A stretch of 64,000 nt of DNA from Styela clava. Taxonomy: Eukaryota; Chordata; Ascidiacea; Stolidobranchia; Styelidae. Under the pieces are notes generated by a model, which did not search any database, was not told the origin of the DNA, and saw nothing but the letters and a program-made list of their open reading frames with translations. This document shows, one piece after another, positions 10,233-22,671 of this stretch (position 1 is the first letter of the stretch; every line of letters starts with the position of its first letter). The stretch is taken from contig NC_135263.1 of the NCBI RefSeq assembly GCF_964204865.1, positions 15,855,426-15,919,425 of the forward strand. The letters run 5' to 3'. The translations under genes were made by a program, and so were the position numbers.

Positions 10233-12415
10233 TCAGTATAAACTAAAACATTCTCCTCGAATAAATTCCAATCTCATCGCAGCCACGTTATTTCATGTTT
10301 GTGGATAGATCCTGATGTATAGACATGTTATTGGAGTCGGAAATATGTTTGTAACCCTTGTGTTATCGTCTGTATTTGCTTTGAATATCTGAATAAAAAT
10401 ATTTTAGATTTGGAGTGGTCGTTAATATTCCAGGTATATATTATAAATTCCCTATATTTTGTGACACATTGTGAGTTTAGTACAATCTTCTGCTATTCTA
10501 GCTTAACTACATTCCGATCGAGCAACTGCTGCACTAGAAATATTCGGAATCCAATGCCAATTTAAAAAACTTTTTTGTGTCATCTGGCATTTGTGAGGCC
10601 ACAAACAGTATAACTGGTACAGAAATAATTTACTTATAGTTTATATGCCTTTTTGTAAATATAGGCAAGTTTCAACGAACCTGGTCAACATTTTATTACG
10701 TTTTCCATGCGAATTCGAATAAAGATAACGTTCACTCCCCCGAAAGTATAATATATCAACCTCAGGACAATGCGAACACACGAACATCATTTATATGCCA
10801 GAAGATGCTGAAATCGTGAGCAATATCGTGGGGCATTACACGTCAGTAGTTCATTACCATGGTGTATCACTTCATGTAAATCAAGCCCCAATAGCTGACC
10901 TTGTCTGACCCATTCTCAGTGACCGACTGAAACAAATCTGTTGAATTTGCGACTTTTACTTTGTAAGACGTTGTCCATTGATTGCAGCATGGTGGTCGTC
11001 CTTGCGAAACAACTCCGGCTACAGATTTTCTGGCACCTAAATCAACCTGAAACCATTCGCCAATTTGACCTAAATATTAAATCAAACAGTTTACGGCAGG
11101 TTAGGATTATTATATCAGAATAAAACGTTTGCATATGTATACGTAATAGCTGATGTGCCTACTACTCGTATACATAGCAATTTGAATGTCAGACTTATTT
11201 TTTTTAAATAAACACCAATAGAGATGAAAATACCATGGTTGTATGAATCAACAACAATTTAATCGTGTGTTGCTACCCAATTTAAGTTTGGAAACAAGTT
11301 TATATGTTTAGATTCGGTTATGGCGGGCTTCAGTTTTTAACTACTATAAAATCTTGCTCTAAAAACGCCTGATATTAATAGCGTTTCAATGGTTGAGTCC
11401 ATTTGGAAAATTGAAACTATGTCATGTGTAACTCACTTGGTTGAGGATGCCATGCCGCATACATTAATCCGCTCGATTGCTGCTCGTCCAATCTACCATG
11501 CCTTCCATTGTATTCTGGACTATATTCAGACGATACACTGATAGCAGAGTCGGGTATAGCACGTGATTTCATTCCCATAGCGCAAACATTTACTGTTAAC
11601 AAATAAAAACTATGATTCCGTGTTACATGGGGTTTATGCTGATAAGTATATGAGCTCTCAACCGTTTACTCTAATGTCACCTACAAGACGAATAAAATCT
11701 AGAGTTTTTTTCAATTACTCCAGGTATGCACAATTGACTACTTTTATATCACACTTTCCTGGTCGCAGTGACGTGAACTGCCTTAGGTACTCAATATTTA
11801 TCAACGTACAGAATTACATATACTCTATAATTTTTCATAGTCAATCTCATAGCATTTTAGTAATCGCGCGAAACTTCGGTCTTAATTTTGTGTGAGTGCG
11901 CGCGCAATTTCCTTGATAAATCCGTTAGTATTTTTCACTTACTAATTTCGCTTGGTATACTTGAAGTTATGATCTTCAGAGCAGCTGAAAAATAAAACAA
12001 AATAAACCAATCCTAACATGTATGATCGGGATCTGATAGCAAAATTTAAAAACAGAACTTACTAACAAGCTTGTTTTACCACATTGATGTAAACTATTGT
12101 AATACTGTTACTTGTAATAAATGCTTTATCTTGCGTTTTCGTTCTAATTCATTAACATAAAATACCTTCAACTCGTTTTACTTTTTCTTCAAGCTCTATT
12201 GGGAAACCAGTCGCACCGGTATCGCCTTTTATTCCTCTTGAACCGCTTGGTCCTTTTGGACCTCGTTTACCAGGAATTCCTTGACATGTGCTTCTGTCAC
12301 AAGATGTTCTCCTGTCGGACATTAACGCAGAGCAAAACTCAAAAACATTGGGAATGTCGCAAGATATCTCAGAAACAATAGCGGCGACAATAGCAAAAGT
12401 TAAAAGATATTTCAT
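10233..12415 (-). pseudogene. Collagen-discoidin (F5/8C) lectin-like gene, copy 1, premature stop in last exon
   Basis: Five exons on the minus strand: 12166-12415, 11943-11984, 11437-11592, 10900-11069, 10233-10388 (phases 1,1,1,0). Exon 1 gives a signal peptide (MKYLLTFAIVAAIVSEISC), a Cys-rich stretch (FEFCSALMSDRRTSC) and about nine Gly-X-Y triplets from GIPGKRGPKGP. Exon 2 is a 14-residue helical neck. Exons 3-5 spell an F5/8C (discoidin) domain: CAMGMKSRAIPDSAISVSS, GEWFQVDLG, NTDDNTRVTNIF, MRLEF. This suggests a secreted trimer-forming pattern-recognition protein. Codon 32 of exon 5 (10293-10295) is TGA where copy 2 has TGG, removing the last 20 residues including the final Cys. A nearby Arg (YIRI context) is also Leu here. 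It is otherwise open, so it could be a very young pseudogene or make a truncated protein. A complement of AATAAA lies near 9985. Splice sites were read by eye. Confidence 0.8.
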
Positions 12416-12461
12416 ATTTGCGTTCTTACACCTAAATGCAAATGAAGTCGTAACTGGGCGG

Positions 12462-12480
12462 TTACAGAAATATATAGGCT
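12462..12480 (-). promoter_or_regulatory. Candidate TATA box, collagen-discoidin copy 1
   Basis: CCTATATATTTC on the minus strand lies about 50-60 bases upstream of the MKYLL start codon. The same sequence occurs at the equivalent place in copy 2 (about 16664-16682). Spacing fits a TATA box with a short 5' UTR. No other promoter element was recognised. Confidence 0.35.
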
Positions 12481-12924
12481 CACTGTACAGACTTTGCACA
12501 TCAACACATTCGCCTAGAATATACTAAACGAGTCATTTTTATGCCACATTTTGCAATTACATCGGTTCATGCTGAGTTAACGAGGGCGTCCTTAAGTTGG
12601 CTACCTAGAATCATACAATAGAATAGTCTATCTGGGTTGAAAGAGGGGTGAAGATTATTATTAAGAGTCACAGGATAACCTATGACGTTATCGAAACAAT
12701 GATTGAATAGGTGTTTACTGGATTCATTCAGATACGGTAGCTAGTCGTGTCCCTGAATTAATTTTCTTCAATTGGATATTGATGAGGTCAAAAAACATGG
12801 ATGATAAACAGGAGAAAAGTCACGTTTTGATATGATTCATTTTATCAGCGTTCTTCTTTCCGTGGCCGAAGCGAAATCGTATCAATATTCTTGGTAAAAT
12901 TCCAATGTTTGGCATGCCTATAGT

Positions 12925-13555
12925 ATAGCCCGGTGGTTCCCAAACTTTAAAAAAAAAATCTTGAGCACTAAAATAAAACATTAAATAACCACAACAAAAA
13001 AATAAATGCGCCGTACGGTATAGTAAAAAACATCTCTTCACTTGCACTTACCACGATAAACCCAAACTTTACGTGAAATTCGTTGTATCTCAATTTTAGT
13101 TTTAGAAGGCATCTTGAAATTAATATTACAGAGCTGAAAACGTAAAAATATAGGCCTGCAGTTACTGTATAAGTGTATAGTGTGTGTCAAAGGCTAAATT
13201 TGATAGCTACAAACTAAAACTTAGTGCCTCTCTGGCTACGCTTTACTTACCTAATGCTATCTACCTTTCATATACTTCATAAAACTGCCTACTGTAACTC
13301 CCTCTTATATCAATAAACGTGCCATAAGGCAGCTTCAGCTATACCTCTGCAGTTAGTTAACTTGGTAATGGCATCAATTGAACTCTCTCTGTGATATCAT
13401 AAGCCCACAGCTCTGTGATTGTGGAGCAGCAAAAGGCAATAAATATGTTTTTGCAAATTTGAGCACTTAATATGAGCCATATAACAGATTTCTTTTGTGG
13501 ACCCTCCGAAAGTGCTTCACGGACCCCAAAAGGTCCGCGGACCCTAGCCTATTTA
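12925..13555. mobile_element. Decayed hAT element in the 4.2-kb unit, copy 1
   Basis: GGTGGTTCCCAAACTTT near 12931 and the GGACCC/GGTCCGCGGACCC boxes at 13497-13545 are typical of the two sides of a hAT element, but no perfect terminal repeat or target duplication remains. Copy 2 has the left end (from about 17138) but lost the right end in the deletion described for 13483-13590. Confidence 0.55.
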
Positions 13556-13975
13556 ATTAAACAATTATATATATATTGAATTTATATCATCCTTCAAGCT
13601 AATTGTCAACTTCCAGGAGTTTATGATTCAGTACAAAATTTAGGGTTGGGTCGGATACCTATATTTTTTACTATCCGGATAACGGATATATCCGGGTATT
13701 CCGTATCAAAAATATCAGGTTAACCGGATAGTTACTGCTAATTTTAAAGACCCGATTTCACAAGATTTTGCAGTTAATTGACCAAAAACCACCACATAGT
13801 TTTATTGTAAATACGCACATATGTATTATTTTTCTCGAATAGGAATGATTGTGCATTTTGATGTTGTATATATGCAAATAAAATCCGAAACAGGGCAGAA
13901 CAGTAATATATATAGACTTTCACGTCAACACATTCGCCTATATAAACTATTAGAAGAAGTTATATTCATGTATGT

Positions 13976-16900
13976 ATATTCATGTTGTAAGCTAAAATTT
14001 CTAAACAATTTTGAATTCGTATTCAGGTTATCTGCATCCTTGTTTCTAATATATGAAGATTCCAAAATATCGAATCATCATAATGCATTGAATAGGCGTT
14101 AGAAGAAACGAAAATATTCACTATAGATCGCTTATATAAGTAAAATAATTTGATTTTCATTGAATCTCCCTATTTTTTATTTATTCAAAACCTATGGATA
14201 GAAAATACATTTATCAGCACCAGCACGTATGTCGTATGCTACTACATTTTCTAATTTGATACACCTATTGTCAATTTAAAGTTAATGTTCTTCTTTTGTA
14301 TGCTGTTGCGTCGCGTTTTTGTAATTTGGACTACAAAGTTACAAACATTTGCAGTATTTTTTGTAACGTTGATGTGTATATTTTATTTGGTATATGAATG
14401 ATATTGACGTAATAATTCTCCTTTCTGATATCAGTATAAACTAAAACATTCTCCTCGAATAAATTCCAATCTCATCGCAGCCACGTTATTCCATGTTTGT
14501 GGATAGATCCTGATGTATCGACATGTTATTGGAGTCGGAAATATGTTTGTAACCTTTGTGTTATCGTCTGTATTTGCTTTGAATATCTGAATAAAAATAT
14601 TTTAGATTTGGAGTGGTCGTTAATATTCCAGGTATATATTATAAATTCCCTATATTTTGTGACACATTGTGAGTTTAGTACAATCTTCTGCTATTCTAGC
14701 TTAACTACATTTCGATCGAGCAACTGCTGCACTAGAAATATTCGGAATCCAATGCCAATTTAAAAAACTTTTTTGTGTCATCTGGCATTTGTGAGGCCAC
14801 AAACAGTATAACTGGTACAGAAATAATTTACTTATAGTTTATATGCTTTTTTGTAAATATAGGGAAGTTTCAACGAACCTGGTCAACATTTTATTACGTT
14901 TTCCATGCGAATTCGAATAAAGATAACGTTCACTCTCCCGAAAGTATAATATATCAACCTCAGGACAATGCGAACACACGAACATCATTTATAGGCCAGA
15001 AGATGCTGAAATCGTGAGCAATATCGTGGGGCATTACACGTCAGTAGTTCATTACCATGGTGTATCACTTCATGTAAATCAAGCCCCAATAGCTGACCTT
15101 GTCTGACCCATTCTCAGTGACCGACTGAAACAAATCTGTTGAATTTGCGACTTTTACTTTGTAAGACGTTGTCCATTGATTGCAGCATGGTGGTCGTCCT
15201 TGCGAAACAACTCCGGCTACAGATTTTCTGGCACCTAAATCAACCTGAAACCATTCGCCAATTTGACCTAAATATTAAATCAAACAGTTTACGGCAGGTT
15301 AGGATTATTATATCAGAATAAAACGTTTGCATATGTATACGTAATAGCTGATGTGCCTACTACTCGTATACATAGCAATTTGAATGTCAGACTTATTTTT
15401 TTTAAATAAACACCAATAGAGATGAAAATACCATGGTTGTATGAATCAACAACAATTTAATCGTGTGTTGCTACCCAATTTAAGTTTGGAAACAAGTTTA
15501 TATGTTTAGATTCGGTTATGGCGGGCTTCAGTTTTTAACTATATACTATAAAATCTTGCTCTAAAAACGCCTGATATTAATAGCGTTTCAATGGTTGAGT
15601 CCATTTGGAAAATTGAAACTATGTCATGTGTAGCTCACTTGGTTGAGGATGCCATGCCGCATACATTAATCCGCTCGATTGCTGCTCGTCCAATCTACCA
15701 TGCCTTCCATTGTATTCTGGACTATATTCAGACGATACACTGATAGCAGAGTCGGGTATAGCACGTGATTTCATTCCCATAGCGCAAACATTTACTGTTA
15801 ACAAATAAAAACTATGATTCCGTGTTACATGGGGTTTATGCTGATAAGTATATGAGCTCTCAACCGTTTACTCTAATGTCACCTACAAGACGAATAAAAT
15901 CTAGAGTTTTTTTCAATTACTCCAGGTATGCACAATTGACTACTTTTATATCACACTTTCCTGGTCGCAGTGACGTGAACTGCCTTAGGTACTCAATATT
16001 TATCAACGTACAGAATTACATATACTCTATAATTTTTCATAGTCAATCTCATAGCATTTTAGTAATCGCGCGAAACTTCGGTCTTAATTTTGTGTGAGTG
16101 CGCGCGCAATTTCCTTGATAAATCCGTTAGTATTTTTCACTTACTAATTTCGCTTGGTATACTTGAAGTTATGATCTTCAGAGCAGCTGAAAAATAAAAC
16201 AAAATAAACCAATCCTAACATGTATGATCGGGATCTGATAGCAAAATTTAAAAACAGAACTTACTAACAAGCTTGTTTTACCACATTGATGTAAACTATT
16301 GTAATACTGTTACTTGTAATAAATGCTTTATCTTGCGTTTTCGTTCTAATTCATTAACATAAAATACCTTCAACTCGTTTTACTTTTTCTTCAAGCTCTC
16401 TTGGGGAACCAGTCGCACCGCTATCGCCTTTTATTCCTCTTGAACCGCTTGGTCCTTTTGGACCTCGTTTACCAGGAATTCCTTGACATGTGCTTCTGTC
16501 ACAAGATGTTCTCCTGTCGGACATTAACGCAGAGCAAAACTCAAAAACATTGGGAATGTCGCAAGATATCTCAGAAACAATAGCGGCGACAAAAGCAAAA
16601 GTTAAAAGATATTTCATATTTGCGTTCTTACACCTAAATGCAAATGAAGTCGTAACTGGGCGGTTACAGAAATATATAGGCTCACTGTACAGACTTTGGA
16701 CATCAACACATTCGCCTAGAATATACTAAACGAGTCATTTTTATGCCACATTTTGCAATTACATTGGTTCATGCTGAGTTAACGAGGGCGTCTGCTTAAT
16801 CAGCAAAGTTGGCTACCTAGAATCATACAATAGTCTATCTGGGTTGAAAGAGGGGTGAAGATTATTATTAAGAGTCACAGGATAACCTATGACGTTATCG

Positions 16901-18062
16901 AAACAATGATTGAATAGGTGTTTACTGGATTCATTCAGATACGGTAGCTAGTCGTGTCCCTGAATTAATTTTCTTCAATTGGCTATTGATGAGGTCAAAA
17001 AACATGGATGATAAACAGGAGAAAAGTCACGTTTTGATATGATTCATTTTATCAGCGTTCTTCTTTCCGTGGCCAAAGCGAAATCGTATCAATATTCTTG
17101 GTAAAATTCCAATGTTTGGCATGCCTATAGTATAGCCCGGTGGTTCCCAAACTTTAAAAAAAAAATCTTGAGCACTAAAATAAAACATTAAACAACCACA
17201 ACAAAAAAATAAATGCGCCGTACGGTATAGTAAAAAACATCTCTTCACTTGCACTTATCACGATAAACCCAAACTTTACGTGAAATTCGTCGTATCTCAA
17301 TTTTAGTTTTAGAAGGCATCTTGAAATTAATATTACAGAGCCGAAAACGTAAAAATATAGGCCTGCAGTTACTGTATAAGTGTATAGTGTGTGTCAAAGG
17401 CTAAATTTGATAGCTACAAACTAATACTTAGTGCCTCTCTGGCTACGCTTTACTTACCTAATGCTATCTAACTTTCAAATACTTCATAAAACTGCCTACT
17501 GTAACTCCCTCTTATATCAATAAACGTGCAAAAAGGCAGCTTCAGCTATACCTCTGCAGTTAGTTAACTTGGTAATGGCATCAATTGAACTCTCTCGGTG
17601 ATATCATAAGCCCACAGCTCTGTGATTGTGAAGCAGCAAAAGGCAATAAATATGTTTTTGCAAATTTGAGCACTTAATATGAGCCATATCATCCTTCAAG
17701 CTAATTGTCAACTTCCAGGAGTTTATGATTCAGTACAAAATTTAGGGTTGGGTCGGATAACTATATTTTTTACTATCCGATAACGGATATATCCGGGTAT
17801 TCCGTATCAAAAATATCAGGTTAACCGGATAGTTACTGCTAATTTTAAAGACCCGATTTCATAAGATTTTGCAGTTAATTGACCAAAAACCACCATATAG
17901 TTTTATTGTAAATACGCACATATGTATTATTTTTCTCGAATAGGAATGATTGTGCATTTTGATGTTGTATATATGCAAATAAAATCCGAAACAGGGCAGA
18001 ACAGTAATATATATAGACTTTCACGTCAACACATTCGCCTATATAAACTATTAGAAGAAGTT
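13976..18062. repeat. Tandem segmental duplication, copy 2 (4.1 kb unit)
   Basis: Direct copy of 9787-13972. The right boundary is at TTAGAAGAAGTT (about 18051-18062), after which the sequences differ. The segment after it, 18062-18205 and 18981-19080, resembles 12540-12930 and 13570-13645 at lower identity, so a third, older and truncated copy of the upstream flank follows. Confidence 0.93.
14431..16617 (-). CDS. Collagen-discoidin (F5/8C) lectin-like secreted protein, copy 2 (257 aa, open)
   Basis: Exons on the minus strand: 16368-16617, 16145-16186, 15639-15794, 15098-15267, 14431-14586, giving 258 codons including TGA. Order: signal peptide (about 1-19), Cys-rich region with four Cys before the collagen run, GIPGKRGPKGPSGSRGIKGD collagen triplets (about 45-73), neck (about 74-97), then an F5/8C domain to the C-terminus. 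The domain starts CAMGMKSRAIPDS, contains EWFQVDLG and QWTTSYKVKV, and ends with CRYIRIYPQTW, MRLEFIRGEC. The first and last Cys are the expected domain-closing disulfide. The Trp lost in copy 1 is TGG here. By analogy with collectins and ficolins it may bind carbohydrate or lipid on microbes, but ligand and pathway are inference. The neck exon is phase 1-1, like that of the C-type lectin genes at 22.7 and 33.0 kb. Confidence 0.83.
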
Positions 18063-18205
18063 GTACGCCACATTCTGCAATTACATCGGTCATGATGAGT
18101 TAACGAAGGAAAAATTAAATCAATACTGTTGTGATATTTCAGTCGAGTTTCGTTACGTGATTTATTTTTTTTCCGTAAAATTACAATGTTTGACATGCCT
18201 TACAA

Positions 18206-18980
18206 CAGCGTTTCCCAAATTTTTCGGCCACGGAACTCTTACACTTTTTATCTCGCCTCACGGAACACCAAAAAATGAAAAGGTAAAATTAATAATGAAA
18301 AACGGTGTATGGTAGTGCTTCCTAGTGGGTTCGCCGAGGCGAGTTGCCAAATGCGCCGCGAAAACTAACAGATTTGTGTTAAACATACCTAAAATATTAT
18401 TGAATATTTCACATATTGCATTTATTATAAATGTTTTATTGTTTCTTAACTTGAATGGTGAGTATATCAATCAAAAAATGTATTCAATTTTCCATGTCGT
18501 TTACTTTCCATTACGCAATGTTTGCCTCTAATATTACGTCTACAACGTCTAAGATAGAAGTACTTGCTGCAATTTTGCAAATTGTAGTTTATTTATCTGT
18601 CGAATCGAGTTTATCAAACATGTGTAAGTTTTTCAGCATCTCAAAGTAAAACCAGGCTGGGATGGAGAAAGAATTGTTGACCTTTTGCTTTTATTCTTTA
18701 GACCTACGTGTTTGCCTATACCAAAACCAAAAGGATTGCTGTAAATTTTATAATGAACTCAATAGACAAAAAGCTGGACCGACGGTTACCAAAAATGCCA
18801 CTACCCTACCTTAGTTTGAACGCTTCAGGTCGACGGTGACGCGAGTTGGGGGACAACCTCACGATTCTCAGATCGCCACGGCGACTAATTTAGACATATT
18901 TCTGATTTCTTTTTCACGGAACACTCGGAAGACGCTCGCGGAACATTAGTGTTCTGCGGAACACAGTTTGGGAAACGCTG
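18206..18980. mobile_element. Non-autonomous hAT element with perfect 8-bp target duplication
   Basis: Left end CAGCGTTTCCCAAATTTTTC, right end complementary to CAGCGTTTCCCAAACTGTG. CCTTACAA flanks both sides (18198-18205 and 18981-18988). Inner boxes CACGGAAC near each end fit hAT MITEs. No transposase was seen. Confidence 0.88.
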
Positions 18981-20459
18981 CCTTACAACAATGATAATTC
19001 ATCAAAAATATATTGAATCTATTTCATCATTTGCGCCAATTGTTAACGTTTTGAAATTCATGATTCACTACAGATCGAAGTTCTTAAGGATCGATATTTG
19101 AAATAGGACTTGCAAAATATTCACCATAAACCGCCAGGCACATAAGAGACGGGCTACACGTAACTGTGGAATGTCGCTGTGAACGACGCATTCTTTTTAG
19201 TTTATTAAACGCATCACGTCGTCGTGAATTGCACATTTGGGTGGTCTGTTTTAATTTCACCGAAAATTTTGGCTGCACCTATGTTGGTACCCGGCTTTAT
19301 TCCGGCACCGATAAACCAAGTCATAATTTGTGATCCATGTCATCAATAACCAAAACTTTTGGGCTTGCTATTACCAGAAAGCCTATGTTGAATGAAAGTG
19401 CGACCTGCAGTTTGACTCAGTTATCTTTATCTGGTCCTCCTGTATTAAAGGTTGCACACCCTTGAGTTTAACTACTTAAATTGCTTTGCAACCTAGTTAT
19501 TCGCTGAATATTTATCATGTTTTTTTCGATTTTCGTCCTTTTTTTCTTTAATTTAGAGCAATAAGAGAATAGTTCAGGTAGCTTGTAGACTAATATGATA
19601 TGTAAAAGTTATTAATGTCCCGAACAGATGTTGACATTATCTATCGAACCAAAAAATTATTGCCCCATCCAACATGAATACTACCATATTATTTTATGAT
19701 ATTTTTATCATTCTATTGCATTTTTCTCTCCGATTTTATATGTAACTGCAATACCTTATATTTTTTTCTGCCAATATGTTTGTTATTTTATTGCAAGCAT
19801 CAATTGCTTTTACTATTTTATACCATTTTCTTTTTATTTCTATGTTAAGTTCCCAAATTTTTTTTTATCTTCAAGTCATTCGTACTTAATGATATTAGCC
19901 CGATTGAAAAAATACTACAATCACAATTTCTCAAATCATTGTGATCATATATTTTTGGCGCAGTCACTACAAAGAACATAAAGTCATGTTTTTGATGAAA
20001 TTGGTCTGCTTTACGAATGCGTCTTTTTAACAAAAATGAACGAATTGCTTCAATTGAGCATTGACTGATTGAGCATATACTATAGGTAAAGATAGTATTA
20101 TTTATTACGTAATTTGTCTACAAATATCTCATTCATTGGGGGCACATTTTCCAAACTGGAAAAAAATTCATCCCTGGCGAGTAACTTTGTCCTTTTGAGG
20201 AGTAATCGGATTTGTATTTGATGTAGCATTACTGATTTCCCAAAGTTCGCTCTGCCTACTATAATACAATGCACAAATTCAATTTGAAAATACTGGAACT
20301 GTACAAAATCGGTTTTTCAACTAGGGCAATAGACAAAGATCTAAAGAATAAATTAATACAGTTTTTGTGCATAGTGGGGGAAGAATAAAAAGGTTGAAAG
20401 ATTTGATAAGGGAGAAGTTTAACGGATAAGGTTTGGAATCACATGATTTTTACACCTAC

Positions 20460-21112
20460 ATCCAATTTTTTGCGACCCGCGTCATGGTTGGGATTTTTCC
20501 ACAAAAAACTAAATTAGTACGATGTCAACTTTTAGTAGGTTTTATCGTATCATTTATCATCAAGAGTCCGGTCCGACAAACTATAAAAAGTGAAGCAAAA
20601 TTCCCCCCTTGTTGTCCACGTTCATGTTTTATTATAGTGTTATATTGCAATTTTGAATGCCATAATTTCATTTCGCATGTTCATTGTGACAAAATAAAAG
20701 AGTTTCGGTCAGTCCATTGTGCTCGAAGAAAGGTTTGCAAAGCTAATTGCACATTCACTTTGCATACCTGCGATTTTTGGCAGTTCTTATATTTGCGAGC
20801 AGTTTTTTTAGACTATGAAAGTTAGCAAGTCAGCCCTCCGCACACGACTAATGAACGAGCATTTGTATGTTTTCTTGAGACTAGCAAACCAACGCAAAAT
20901 AAGGCCAAACATCGAGACCAAATAACCAGCACAAGTGAATGAATATATATATATATGTTTCATGTCTCGTTTGCCGTAAGATTCAAGTGTAAATTCAACA
21001 CGATACATTCAGATACCCATTTCTGTACCTAATTTATTGGTTTACGGCCGGCGTAGTCAATAATTTTCAAAAAGTGGCCCGCGACATGTTTTGAGTTGGA
21101 GACCCCTGCTCT
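20460..21112. other. Segment unique to copy A, ends in a hAT-like terminus
   Basis: No paralogous counterpart in copy B. The right edge, 21040-21108, reads on the minus strand CAGGGGTCTCCAACTC and then GCGGGCCAC, a typical hAT terminus. The left end was not found. Plus-strand frame 20433-20825 has no recognisable domain. Confidence 0.5.
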
Positions 21113-22671
21113 AACGAGTGGCATATTGAAAATTGAGGAACGCTGTCACTGATAGAGGATACGAATCATATTTATCGCGGTGGAGAGAAAAACTTATAAG
21201 ACGACTTAATCATTTGGCAAACCACGGCCTCTTGTCCGGTTACTAGTCCATGCCGGGTACCGGTAATGTTAACCAGCTATTTGTTTCAGATGTATGGACT
21301 TTGTAGTTGAGGAAGCCCTAACCCTACCATCGGTTTCGTGAACCAGCGATCCCCTCGCATAGGTTTTCCATTATTCAAAAATCGATATTAATAATATTAT
21401 TCATTTTCTATTTCAGAATCGATCATTTTTGATTGTTCTCGTCATATTTTTAAATCTGGGATTCGCGGCTATTTTTAGTCAATTTTTGTTATGACGGAAC
21501 ATAAGATGAAGAGTCAAATTTGAAAGCAGAATTCAGTATACGAGGAACGCTGCGTGGGTATACTCGATTCAATGATATCTGAATCAGAAAATGTATCAGA
21601 AGACATGTATCCTGTGTGAAAATCGGGCCGCATAATTGCATTGGTGAAAATATTGAGAGAATGGAGTTTCTCCACACTTGAAAGACAATTCTTTATAATT
21701 TATTTAATAAAACAACAGCAACGAAGATATGAAAATCCGTTCATATACTTACTCCAGAATTAACTTTCTAAAACGGAAAACGGGTATTCGTTTGAAATAT
21801 GCCTAATTTGCATGTGTTCACTCAATGTTATACAGATATTCTACTATACATTCATTGATTCAGAAGAATTTATTGTCTACTGGGTTAGAACCTTGTTCGG
21901 AGTGTACTGTTAAAATATGAATGAAAAAAACCTGCGAAATTCTGAAACAATATGAAATTTTAGAGAAGTGTTAAGTTTACTTATATATAGAATATTATAT
22001 ATTATATTTCATTTCATCGCTTACCCCCATGAAACAGAAGTCAAAGCAGTATAAGCCAGCATAAATCTGGTCAATTATACAGTCAAGTCAGTGACAGTAC
22101 AGTAAAACGAGTACTGATTCAACGTATAGTCTTTGGGGTGATGTGGGGACCTCGCCTTAAAATGAGACCTAGTTGATAGCGCGAATTTTTTTTTTTTACG
22201 TAGTCGATAGCAAGAAATCTCTCCAACACGTTTTAAATGAATAATCTGAAACGCGTGGAAGAGGAAAATGTTAGGTTATTTATGAGTAAATGGTTATCGG
22301 ATTACCAATTTTGTATATTTGAAAATCTCATCATTCTCTACTGTGTAACTTTGTTTTTGATATATATATGAAAATAAAAGACACACCCAATAAGCCCTAG
22401 TGTTATTTTTCGAAAGAAAATTGTAATAAGACACGGGGATAAGGGAAAACGGGACAAACAATAAGTTTTAAAACTCGCGTTATGTGCGAAACTGAATTAT
22501 TTGCTGTGTGCTGTTTTTCTACACCGTTAATGATAGATTTGTTACCTTTATACATTTGGATATATTTTATATGACATTTCAAAAAAAGCCTTGAAGAAAA
22601 ATGCCTCGTGAATTAGATAAAAATACAAAGTAGTCCATGTCAAGAAAATTATCCAAATCATTATTATAGCT

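Larger units (their letters stand above)
9787..13972. repeat. Tandem segmental duplication, copy 1 (4.2 kb unit)
   Basis: Direct duplication of the next unit (13976-18062), with the period drifting from 4190 to 4207 bases through small indels. The copies are nearly identical over genes and introns, so the event looks recent. ATATTCATG is shared at the junction. Copy 1 has about 108 bases (13483-13590) that copy 2 lacks. Confidence 0.93.

Noticed and set aside
10480-10620. Possible final discoidin exon on the minus strand (W-H-W-I-P frame)
   Set aside because: A better exon at 10233-10388 has the right phase, a clean acceptor and the canonical end of the F5/8C domain.
10941-11123. Plus-strand 60-codon frame conserved in both tandem copies (also 15139-15321)
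   Set aside because: Antisense shadow of the discoidin exon; conservation comes from the recent duplication.
11620-11895. Plus-strand 91-codon frame identical in both tandem copies (also 15822-16097)
   Set aside because: Lies over introns and exon edges of the minus-strand gene. Identity reflects duplication age, and no domain is visible.
12199-12527. Plus-strand frames opposite the collagen exon (same at 16401-16729)
   Set aside because: Antisense shadows of the collagen-discoidin exon 1.
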